Position numbers and translations under genes: made by a program. Shown piece after piece: positions 8,162-15,699 of a stretch of 64,000 nt of DNA. Each line of letters starts with the position of its first letter. The stretch's first letter is position 1. A model generated the notes under the pieces. The model had not been told where the DNA came from, made no database searches, and saw nothing but the letters and a program-made list of their open reading frames with translations. Source of the DNA: Gluconobacter albidus (lineage in GTDB: Bacteria > Pseudomonadota > Alphaproteobacteria > Acetobacterales > Acetobacteraceae); assembly GCF_002723915.1 (NCBI RefSeq), contig NZ_BEWL01000002.1:186001-250000 (forward strand), read 5' to 3'.

Positions 8162-8973
8162 TGACGTCGACATTCCGGACACTCCTGTCTCTGACGGCCT
8201 GTCTCCTCTGGGGGCATGTGGAGGGCGCACAGGCGTCTTCCGGAGTGCTCCGGATTGCGGTTAATCCGATTTATCCACCGCTTGAATTCCGCGATCCGGT
8301 CACGGACCGCCTGACCGGTTTCGACATTGATTTCGGAAATGCCCTGGCGGCCCGCATGGGTGTGAAGGCCGAATGGGTCGAGACGGCCTTCCCTCAAATG
8401 ATCCCCTCGGTCCAGAGCGGCCGCACCGACATGATCCTCAGTGGATTTTCCGACCGTCCCGAACGCCGCGCCTTTCTGAATTTTCTGGACTATCTCAAAT
8501 CCGGCGCACAGGTCCTCGTCCTGTCACAGGGCGATGTCCGGAGCCCCGAGATGCTGTGCGGCCAAAAGGTCGCCGCCAGCCGCGCCACATCCTTCCCGTC
8601 CATGATCCGGCAGTGGAGCCACGATCACTGCGAGGCGCAGGGACATCCCGCGATGGTGTTCTACCCGTCCGAAAGCGGGGCCGACGCCCGGATACAGCTC
8701 CTTCAGGAGCGCGTCGCGGCCATGGTGCAGGGGGGCGAGACGGTCGGATATTTTATCGACATCACCCATCACGCTTTCCGCCGACTGGGAAATCCGCTGT
8801 CGAACATGCTGCTGTCGATGGCTTTTCCCAAAGGACAGACTGCGCTTGAGGCACAGGTCGCGCACGCCTTCGCCGATCTCAGGGCAGACGGGACCTACGC
8901 ACGCCTTCTCCAGCGCTGGTCCCTTCAGGACGCCGCACTTTCCGACCCGGACTCAGACGGATCAACACCATGA
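8161..8973 (+). CDS. ABC transporter substrate-binding protein, polar amino-acid type (first of two)
   Basis: A 270-aa periplasmic protein with an N-terminal signal peptide ending near GAQAS, followed by a type II periplasmic-binding fold: LRIAVNPIYPPLEF at the start, TGFDIDFGNALAARMG, and a VAASRATSF segment in the second lobe. It belongs to the HisJ/GlnH-like family. The start codon overlaps the stop of the carbamoylase gene (TGATG), so the two are translationally coupled. The permease and ATPase follow directly. It is clearly paralogous to the protein at 12960, sharing the YPPL, GF(D)-D, FVD/LDYL-SG and VAASR-TS landmarks. The ligand is presumably an N-carbamoyl-amino acid, hydantoin or amino acid. 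Confidence 0.9.
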   Translation: MTSTFRTLLSLTACLLWGHVEGAQASSGVLRIAVNPIYPPLEFRDPVTDRLTGFDIDFGNALAARMGVKAEWVETAFPQMIPSVQSGRTDMILSGFSDRPERRAFLNFLDYLKSGAQVLVLSQGDVRSPEMLCGQKVAASRATSFPSMIRQWSHDHCEAQGHPAMVFYPSESGADARIQLLQERVAAMVQGGETVGYFIDITHHAFRRLGNPLSNMLLSMAFPKGQTALEAQVAHAFADLRADGTYARLLQRWSLQDAALSDPDSDGSTP

Positions 8974-9806
8974 CCAGAATGACAGAGTCTTCCCGGCTTC
9001 TTGCCCTGCCGCGTGGAAGGGGTATTGCATGGACGCAGATCGCCTCGGGCGTCGTGCTGCTCGCCCTCTGCGTTTGGATCATCCATGCCTTCGCCGTCGG
9101 GCAGATCGAATGGCGCTATGTCGGCCAGTTCCTGTTCGTGCCGTCCATCCTGCGCGGCGTTGGCGCCACGCTGCTGATGGCGGTATGCGCCATGGCGCTG
9201 GGCATGGTCGCGGGTATTGTTCTGGCGCTGGGCCGGCTGTCCACGGCGTGGCTGCCGCGGATCGTCTCGGGGCTGTATGTCTGGTTGTTTCGTGGCGTGC
9301 CGGTCATTCTGCAACTGCTGATCTGGTTCAACCTCGCGCTGATCTTCCCGCATGTCACCCTGCCGGGCATCGGCTCGTACCGGACGGTCGATCTCATGAC
9401 GCCGTTTCTCTCGGCGCTGTTCGGGCTGGGCCTCAATCAGGCCGCCTATATTGCCGAAATCTTTCGCGCCGGTTTCCAGAGCGTGGATCGCGGACAGTAT
9501 GAAGCCGCGTCCGCCATCGGCATGACGCGCCTGATGGCCATGCGCCGCATCATTTTCCCGCAGGCGTTCCGGACGGTCATCCCGCCGCTGGGCAACGAAT
9601 TCATCAATATGATCAAGCTGACCTCGCTCGCCAGCCTCATCCAGTATCCCGAAGTCCTGCATAATGCGGAGACGATCTATTACGCCAATACGCGTGTGAT
9701 CGAACTGCTGATCGTCGCCGGGTTCTGGTATCTGGCCGCCGTGACTGCCCTCTCGCCGTTGCAGCATCTGCTTGAACGCCGCTTTTCACGAGGAAAATCC
9801 TCATGA
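8970..9806 (+). CDS. ABC transporter permease, HisM/GlnP type
   Basis: A 278-aa inner-membrane protein with about five or six transmembrane segments. The ABC permease EAA loop [18 protein letters not shown] lies in the second half and contacts the ATPase. It resembles polar amino-acid permeases that work as homodimers, which fits the single permease gene here. ATG overlaps the stop of the binding-protein gene (ATGA), and its own end overlaps the ATPase start in the same way. It would form the channel for substrates delivered by one or both binding proteins of the operon. Confidence 0.92.
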   Translation: MTRMTESSRLLALPRGRGIAWTQIASGVVLLALCVWIIHAFAVGQIEWRYVGQFLFVPSILRGVGATLLMAVCAMALGMVAGIVLALGRLSTAWLPRIVSGLYVWLFRGVPVILQLLIWFNLALIFPHVTLPGIGSYRTVDLMTPFLSALFGLGLNQAAYIAEIFRAGFQSVDRGQYEAASAIGMTRLMAMRRIIFPQAFRTVIPPLGNEFINMIKLTSLASLIQYPEVLHNAETIYYANTRVIELLIVAGFWYLAAVTALSPLQHLLERRFSRGKSS

Positions 9807-10585
9807 CCGAACCTGCGATCTGGATCAGGAACCTGCACAAATCGTTTGGCACGAACCCTGTTCTGAAGGGTGTGTCGCTCGATATCCCACCGGGACAGGT
9901 CGTGTGCGTCCTCGGCGGTTCCGGGTCAGGCAAGACGACGATGCTGCGCTGCATCGCCCAGCTTGAGACAGCGGAAGACGGACTGATCGTGATGAGCGGC
10001 GAACTGCTCGGCCTCCGGGAGCGGAACGGACGACTGGTCCCCCGAAGCGCGCATGACATTGCCCGTCAGAGACGTCTGGCCGGTATGGTTTTCCAGCGTT
10101 TCAATCTCTTCCCGCACATGACGGCGCTTGAAAACGTCATGGAAGGGCCGGTCCGCGTGCAGAAGCGCGCGGCTGCGGAAGTCCGGTCCGAAGCGCTGGA
10201 GCTTCTGCGCAGCGTCGGGCTGGAGCATCGCGCGGATCATTATCCCGCGCAGCTTTCCGGCGGCCAGCAGCAGCGCGTCGCCATCGCCCGCGCGCTGGCG
10301 CTGAAACCCACCGTCATGCTGTTCGACGAGCCGACCAGCGCGCTCGACCCGGAATCCGTAGGTGATGTGCTGGCCGTCATGAAAAGCGTCGCGGCCAGCG
10401 GCGTGACGATGCTGGTCGTCACCCATGAACTCTCTTTCGCCCGGGAGGTCGCCGATCGCATCCTGTTCATGGATGGTGGCGTCATTCTGGAAGATGCCCC
10501 AACCGCCGACTTCTTTGGAACCCCACGCGAAGACCGCACACGCGCGTTCCTCGCCGCGGTTCTCGGCCAGAAAACCACTGCCTGA
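9803..10585 (+). CDS. ABC transporter ATP-binding protein, polar amino-acid type
   Basis: A 260-aa ATPase with Walker [11 protein letters not shown]-loop [12 protein letters not shown], signature [15 protein letters not shown], Walker [15 protein letters not shown] and the switch His in VVTHE. The LFPHMT sequence after the Q-loop is typical of the GlnQ/HisP subfamily. The start codon overlaps the permease stop (ATGA). A 36-bp gap then leads to the NodB-family gene, still on the same strand and probably the same transcript. Confidence 0.93.
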   Translation: MTEPAIWIRNLHKSFGTNPVLKGVSLDIPPGQVVCVLGGSGSGKTTMLRCIAQLETAEDGLIVMSGELLGLRERNGRLVPRSAHDIARQRRLAGMVFQRFNLFPHMTALENVMEGPVRVQKRAAAEVRSEALELLRSVGLEHRADHYPAQLSGGQQQRVAIARALALKPTVMLFDEPTSALDPESVGDVLAVMKSVAASGVTMLVVTHELSFAREVADRILFMDGGVILEDAPTADFFGTPREDRTRAFLAAVLGQKTTA

Positions 10586-10621
10586 TCCTTAGGCCTGACT
10601 CTTCACACGCGGAGATACCCC

Positions 10622-11506
10622 ATGACTCGCAGTTACGACGACGTTCCGATCCGCCCCTCGAACCTCGCAGGGCCAGCGCCGGAATTCCCCTGGCCCCACG
10701 GCATGCGGGCTGCGATGATGCTGTCCTTCGATATCGACGCCGAAAGTGCCATCACCAGCAAGGACCCGTCCCACGCGGACAAGCTCGTCTCGATGTCCTA
10801 TGGCGGCTATGAAGCCCGTGTCGGACTGCCCAAGGTCCTCGAACTGCTGCGTGAACTGGACCTCAAGGCCACGTTCTTCACGACCGGCTGGGCAGCGGAT
10901 GCCTACCCTGCGATGGTGGAAAGCGTTCTGCGCGACGGCCACGAAGTCGGCCATCACGGCTATCATCACCTGCTGCCCGATCCCGGATCGGCGCATATCG
11001 AGGACGAACTGGCGCGCGGTTTCGAGGCGCTGGCCAAGCATGGTGTGCGCCCTGTGGGCTACAGGGCGCCTTATGGCGAAAGCTGTGACGAACTGCGCAC
11101 GGCGCTTAAGCGCGAAGGCATTCTCTATTCCAGCTCATGGCGTGATGATGTACGCCCCTACCGTCAGATCCTGCCGGACCTGACGGCGGGCGTCGTCGAG
11201 CTGCCGCCATCCTCCTGTTTCGATGACTGGATGCACGGCCTCAGCACCCGCTTTGGCGCGCGCTCGATCTTCCCGAAGGAACACGTCCTGTCCATGTGGA
11301 AGGATGAGCTGGACGAAACCCGCGCCTGGGGTGCCATGGTTGGCACCGTCCTGCACCCGCTGGTCAGCGGCCGTCCGATGCGCCTGCGCCTGCTGCGCAA
11401 TTTCCTGCTCTACACGATCGAATGTCGTGACGTCTGGATCGCGACCGGAGAGCAGATCGCCCGTCACTTCGAGGCGTGTGAAGCGGCCGGGTCGACCGCA
11501 CCATGA
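10622..11506 (+). CDS. NodB/polysaccharide-deacetylase-family hydrolase, probable cyclic imide hydrolase
   Basis: A 294-aa protein with the NodB metal site: the SFDIDAE motif near residues 36-42 and the HHGYHHLLPD histidine motif near 111-120, followed by RAPYGE. It has no signal peptide or wall-binding domain, so a cytoplasmic small-molecule substrate is likely. Cytoplasmic NodB proteins of this size include the PuuE allantoinase and the imidase (cyclic imide hydrolase) of Pseudomonas putida, recalled at about 293 aa. Placement among hydantoin-pathway genes supports opening of a cyclic imide or ureide rather than chitin or peptidoglycan deacetylation. GGAGA precedes ATG by about 7 nt. Confidence 0.75.
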   Translation: MTRSYDDVPIRPSNLAGPAPEFPWPHGMRAAMMLSFDIDAESAITSKDPSHADKLVSMSYGGYEARVGLPKVLELLRELDLKATFFTTGWAADAYPAMVESVLRDGHEVGHHGYHHLLPDPGSAHIEDELARGFEALAKHGVRPVGYRAPYGESCDELRTALKREGILYSSSWRDDVRPYRQILPDLTAGVVELPPSSCFDDWMHGLSTRFGARSIFPKEHVLSMWKDELDETRAWGAMVGTVLHPLVSGRPMRLRLLRNFLLYTIECRDVWIATGEQIARHFEACEAAGSTAP

Positions 11507-12960
11507 CCGCCCGTCCGATCCGCATTTCCGGCCTGCGGCAGGCCGTCCTGTGGGACGAGCGTAGTGCGGGGCATGTCTATGCGCCCGACACCGACCTCGT
11601 GATCGAAGGTGACAAAATCGTCTTCACTGGCCCCGCATCGGAACTGCCGGACGTGTATGCCGCATTGCCGGTCGATGTGGACGGGCGCGATCTCATGGCC
11701 ATGCCGGGGCTGGTAGATGTCCATTCCCACCCGGCGACGGAACCCATGAGCCGGGGCATGTTCGATGAACTCGGCTCGCCCGGCCTGTTCTATTCGTCCC
11801 TGTACGAATACATGCCGGTCTTCCGCGCCGATGCCGCCAGCAAGCCGGACTGCGCACGCGTGGCCTACAGCGAAATGCTGCTCTCGGGCGTGACCACGAT
11901 CGTGGACCTGTCCACGCCATGGGCCGGGTGGCTCGATGCGGCGACGGAAAGCGGGCTGAGGGTCTGTCTGGGGCCGATGTTCCGCTCCGCCGCGTGGAAA
12001 ACTACGAACGGCTATACCGTCGATTACAGCTGGAGCGAGGACGGCGGCCAGCGCTCGATGGATGAGGCGCTGGAAACCGTGGACGCTGCACAGGCCCACG
12101 CATCGGGCCGTCTGTCCGGCATGATCGTCCCCGCCCAGATCGACACCTGCTCCCCCGAAATTCTGAAAGCCTCCTTCGCCGCGGCCGAAAAACGGGACCT
12201 GCCGTGGCAGACCCATGCGGCGCAGTCAATCGTCGAGTTTCAGGAAATCACCCGCCGCCACGGCATGACGCCCGTTCAGTGGCTCGACAGTCTGGGCGTG
12301 CTCTCCAGCCGCAGCATCGTCGGCCATGCGATCTTTCTGGACGACCATCCGTCCACGCCCTGGCACACGAAACGCGATCTCGACATCCTCGCCAGCCGGG
12401 ACGCGGGTGTCGCGCACTGCGCTACGGTTTTCGCCCGGCGCGGCTACGTCCTGCGCGATTTCGGGCGCTACAAACGCGCCGGAATCCGCATCGGTCTGGG
12501 GACGGACACCTATCCGCACACCATTCTCGATGATCTGCGTCTGACAGCCTATCTGGGCCGCGTGCAGGAACAGAGCCCCGAGGCCGTCTCCACGCGCGAC
12601 GTGTTCGATGCCGCCACCTGCGTTGGGGCCTCGCTGCTTGGACGGGACGATATCGGCCGTCTGAAAACCGGTGGTCCGGCCGATCTGGTGCTGGTCGATC
12701 TGTCGCATCCGATGATGCGCCCCTCGATCGATCCGGTGCGCTCGCTCATTTTCTCCGCCGATGACCGCGCCATCCATTCCGTCTACGTGGCGGGCCGCAA
12801 GGTCGTGGAGAAGGGGAGGGTGCTCACGATGGATTATGAAGGTGCGACTTCCCGTCTGGTCGAGGAGCAGGCGCGGATTGTCGGCTCCGTTGCCCAGCGT
12901 GACCGGCTGGGCCGGTCCGTGGAAACACTCGTGCCGCCCACCTTTCCGACCCGCCGCTGA
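11503..12960 (+). CDS. Amidohydrolase-superfamily enzyme acting on N-heterocycles (AtzB/TrzA-like)
   Basis: A 485-aa protein with a beta-sandwich flanking domain and a metal-dependent TIM barrel. HxH is in GLVDVHSHPATEP, further metal or substrate ligands in LPWQTHAAQS and IVGHAIFLDDH, and the Asp in GLGTDTYPHTI. There is no carbamylated Lys motif, which points to a mononuclear subtype III enzyme such as cytosine or guanine deaminases and s-triazine hydrolases. These remove amino or other groups from nitrogen heterocycles. ATG overlaps the previous stop (ATGA), and its own TGA overlaps the next ATG, so it is tightly coupled in the operon. The exact substrate is unknown. Confidence 0.82.
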   Translation: MTARPIRISGLRQAVLWDERSAGHVYAPDTDLVIEGDKIVFTGPASELPDVYAALPVDVDGRDLMAMPGLVDVHSHPATEPMSRGMFDELGSPGLFYSSLYEYMPVFRADAASKPDCARVAYSEMLLSGVTTIVDLSTPWAGWLDAATESGLRVCLGPMFRSAAWKTTNGYTVDYSWSEDGGQRSMDEALETVDAAQAHASGRLSGMIVPAQIDTCSPEILKASFAAAEKRDLPWQTHAAQSIVEFQEITRRHGMTPVQWLDSLGVLSSRSIVGHAIFLDDHPSTPWHTKRDLDILASRDAGVAHCATVFARRGYVLRDFGRYKRAGIRIGLGTDTYPHTILDDLRLTAYLGRVQEQSPEAVSTRDVFDAATCVGASLLGRDDIGRLKTGGPADLVLVDLSHPMMRPSIDPVRSLIFSADDRAIHSVYVAGRKVVEKGRVLTMDYEGATSRLVEEQARIVGSVAQRDRLGRSVETLVPPTFPTRR

Positions 12961-13808
12961 TGTGCCGCGCCATGCCCCCGTTTGTAGCGCGGTTCATGCC
13001 GCACTTCTTCGCGGTCATCGCGCTTCTGGGTCTCGGTGCCGCAAAAGCCGAGGCCCCTGATCTCCCGCTGGGGCTGTATCCCAGCTATCCGCCGCTCGAC
13101 ATGCGCGACACCACGACGGGCGTGCTCGAAGGCTTCGATGTCGATCTCGCAACGGCCCTGAGCCAGCGGATGGGCATGACGCCCCGGATGGTCGAGACGG
13201 GTTTTGCGCAACTCATCCCCTCCCTTCTGACGGGGCGGATCAGGATGTTTTTCAACGGCATGGTGGATACGCCCCTGCGACGCCAGAGCGTGTCCTTTGT
13301 CGATTATCTGCAATCGGGTTTTCAGTTCGTCACCCTCTCCGGAGATGATCAGGCCCCGTCCAGCCTGCCTGAACTCTGCGGCCGCAGGGTGGCGGCCAGC
13401 CGCGTGACCTCCGTTCCCGCCGAGCTTCTGGCTTGGAGCGATCGTAACTGCGTGGCCAAAAATCGTCCGCCCGTCCTTCTCTTCGCGACCGAAAACTCAG
13501 CAGATGCGCGGCTCCAGCTTCGCGAAGGCCGCGTGGTTGCTGCCCTGCAAGACAGCCTGACGCTTCCCTGGACGGTTGAAATCAGCGGCCACACGCTTCA
13601 GGCTCTGGGTGAGCCGTTTCATCTGAGTCCTTTGGGCATCGGCCTACCCAAAGGGGACGCCGCCTTCACCTGCCGCGTCTCAAACGCGCTTTTGGCGCTT
13701 CAGCAGGACGGAACCTATCTGTCCCTGATCCATAAATGGCACCTGCCCGAAAATGCTGCCCTTCCGGCGCAGCCCGTTCCCAAGGAGTGCACCGATCATG
13801 CTCCCTGA
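12960..13808 (+). CDS. ABC transporter substrate-binding protein, polar amino-acid type (second of two)
   Basis: A 282-aa protein with a signal peptide ending near KAEA, and a periplasmic-binding fold starting LGLYPSYPPLDMRD. It is a diverged paralogue of the protein at 8161. Here the first lobe reads FFNGMVDTPLRR, where the other reads ILSGFSDRPERR, so ligand choice may differ. No second permease or ATPase accompanies it, so it probably docks on the same membrane complex. The start overlaps the amidohydrolase stop (TGATG). The 3' end overlaps the racemase start by 11 bp in another frame. Confidence 0.85.
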   Translation: MCRAMPPFVARFMPHFFAVIALLGLGAAKAEAPDLPLGLYPSYPPLDMRDTTTGVLEGFDVDLATALSQRMGMTPRMVETGFAQLIPSLLTGRIRMFFNGMVDTPLRRQSVSFVDYLQSGFQFVTLSGDDQAPSSLPELCGRRVAASRVTSVPAELLAWSDRNCVAKNRPPVLLFATENSADARLQLREGRVVAALQDSLTLPWTVEISGHTLQALGEPFHLSPLGIGLPKGDAAFTCRVSNALLALQQDGTYLSLIHKWHLPENAALPAQPVPKECTDHAP

Positions 13809-14451
13809 CCGTATTCTCGTTATCAACCCCAATTCTTCGTCTCAGGTGACGCGTGCGATTGATGCCGCGCTTGCTCCGATGCGCGAGCGCACGTCCTTCC
13901 GGATTGATGTGATGGATCTTCCCGAAGCCCCACCGGGTGTTGCGTTGCAGAGCGATGCCGACGAGGTCGCGCCGCTGGTGCAGCGCGCCATCCGCGACAA
14001 CCCGGCAGAAGCCTACGCCATCGCCTGTTTCAGTGATCCGGGCGTTGCGGGCGCGCGCGAAAACACACCGGGCGCCGCAGTCCGCGGGATCGGGGAAAGC
14101 GCGATCCTGCACGCCCTGACGAAGGCAGACCGCTTCGGCATCATCGCCCTGTCCGAAAAATCGGTCTTCCGTCAGCGCCGTCTGGTACGCGGAATGGGCG
14201 TGGGTGAGCGCTATGCCGGCAGTCTCGGCATCGGCACCACGGCTGCCGGGGCCACGGATCATGCGCTGCTCGACAGGATGGTTGATGCGGCAAAACGCCT
14301 CGTCGATCAGGGCGCCGATACGATCCTCATGGGCTGTGCAGGCATGGCGCATTTCCAGCCGCATCTTGAAGACATCTGCCAACGCCCCGTGATCGAACCC
14401 ACCCGCGCGGCCGTCGCCCTCCTGATCGGAGACCTTACCCTCAGGCCCTGA
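13798..14451 (+). CDS. Asp/Glu/hydantoin racemase family protein, probable hydantoin racemase
   Basis: A 217-aa cofactor-independent racemase of family length. ILVINPNSSSQVT at the N-terminus is the family signature. The two catalytic cysteines are seen in IACFSDPG and MGCAGMAHF. Hydantoin and allantoin racemases interconvert ring enantiomers so that a stereospecific hydantoinase/carbamoylase pair can consume both. AAGGAG lies 8 nt before ATG 13798, inside the previous gene. It is the last gene of the operon and completes the hydantoinase-carbamoylase-racemase set. Allantoin or Asp/Glu racemase activity cannot be excluded. Confidence 0.85.
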   Translation: MLPDRILVINPNSSSQVTRAIDAALAPMRERTSFRIDVMDLPEAPPGVALQSDADEVAPLVQRAIRDNPAEAYAIACFSDPGVAGARENTPGAAVRGIGESAILHALTKADRFGIIALSEKSVFRQRRLVRGMGVGERYAGSLGIGTTAAGATDHALLDRMVDAAKRLVDQGADTILMGCAGMAHFQPHLEDICQRPVIEPTRAAVALLIGDLTLRP

Positions 14452-15694
14452 TAGGTGCTCGGACACAGGCCAGCGCTCCAACCCCCGCCAGCCCCAGAAA
14501 CACCAGCATCCCATCCGCCAGCCACCAGTCCCCGAGAAGCGTAACACTCCACGACATGGCCAGCGGCACCACCGCAACGGACAGGTTCCCCAGAAACTGC
14601 GTCCACGATGACACCTGCGCCGTGGATGCCCCGCCGAACTCCTGTACGCAGGACCAGATCGAGATCTGGCCTAATCCCAGAAATGCTGCGGCGATGAGGG
14701 CGAGAGGGAGCATGGCTGTGCCGCTCGACATCATCAGGGCCACGGCCAGAAAGGCTGTCCCGCCGCCGAGCCCTGCGATTCCAAGCGGAACCCGTGCGCG
14801 CCATTGCGAAAAACCCGCGCGCAGCAGCATGTCCGACGCGACGCCGCCCAGCAGCTTCGACAGCAGAATGACAAGATAGGATGCAGAAACGTACCAGGCG
14901 ACATGGCTCATGTTCAGGTGGAATGTGTTCCTCAGGTACAGGGGGAACAGGGCCAGAAAAAATCCTTCGACGCCCATGAGACAGAAATAGGCCCCTCCGA
15001 TACTGAACAGGCGGGACAGGGCGAAGGGTTCTGTCATGCTGGCCCTGTTCTGCGGCACGGAAGGTTCTGCCGCTTTGCGGCTGTAGGCCAGAAGAATGCC
15101 GAAGAGCAGGATCCCTACTGTTCCGTAGATCGCAAAACACAGACGCCATGACAGCGATGTCATAAGAAAAACGGAAAGAGGCGCGCCCACGACGGCTCCA
15201 AGGGAGAGTGCGGCCAGCAGGATTGCGATGACGGAAGAGCGGTGAATGGAACTGAAGCGTTGCTGCACGGTGATGAGTGCGGCCGTCCAGTCCGGCGCCT
15301 GCCCGATGCCGAGGAGCGCGCGGCACAGGATCAGTTCTGCGATCGTGGTGGCAAAGGCCGTGGAAAGCAGGGCAACGGACCAGAACAGGCAGGCCAGCGC
15401 ATAGGTCCGGGCCGCGCCCAGTTGGCGGCAGACCCAGCCAGCGGGGATCTGGCAGAGGGCATAGGTAAAAGAGTATGCGGAAATGACATTGCTGATCTGC
15501 CCCAGACTGCAGCCGAGGCTGTTCTGGATCTGGGGCGCCATGACGACCATCGCCTGTTTGTCGATGGCCATCAGGAATGTCGCGGGGAGAAGAACCAGTC
15601 CGAGAATGCACCAGGGACTGTTCCAGTATCCTCTTGTCCTCAGGTCGTGGTCCAGATCGTGGCGGGCAGGCGGGAAGGCATCTGGACTCTGCAT
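14441..15694 (-). CDS. Major facilitator superfamily transporter (anion:cation symporter type)
   Basis: A 417-aa membrane protein with 12 predicted helices. The early MAIDKQAMVVMAPQIQ segment and the helix IPAGWVCRQLGAART resemble the loop 2-3 MFS motif of the ACS (anion:cation symporter) family, which carries organic anions. It is 5 bp downstream of the TonB-receptor gene on the same strand, so outer- and inner-membrane uptake steps are likely co-transcribed. Its 3' end overlaps the racemase 3' end by 11 bp (convergent). The substrate is unknown, but the context suggests a ureido or amino acid, or an oxo-acid product. Confidence 0.85.
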   Translation of the reverse strand: MQSPDAFPPARHDLDHDLRTRGYWNSPWCILGLVLLPATFLMAIDKQAMVVMAPQIQNSLGCSLGQISNVISAYSFTYALCQIPAGWVCRQLGAARTYALACLFWSVALLSTAFATTIAELILCRALLGIGQAPDWTAALITVQQRFSSIHRSSVIAILLAALSLGAVVGAPLSVFLMTSLSWRLCFAIYGTVGILLFGILLAYSRKAAEPSVPQNRASMTEPFALSRLFSIGGAYFCLMGVEGFFLALFPLYLRNTFHLNMSHVAWYVSASYLVILLSKLLGGVASDMLLRAGFSQWRARVPLGIAGLGGGTAFLAVALMMSSGTAMLPLALIAAAFLGLGQISIWSCVQEFGGASTAQVSSWTQFLGNLSVAVVPLAMSWSVTLLGDWWLADGMLVFLGLAGVGALACVRAPIRA

Positions 15695-15699
15695 CGTTG

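Noticed and set aside
7103-8230. Long minus-strand open frame opposite the carbamoylase gene
   Set aside because: It mirrors a well-supported nitrilase-superfamily gene, has no ribosome-binding site and encodes low-complexity Arg/Ala-rich sequence typical of antisense frames in GC-rich DNA.
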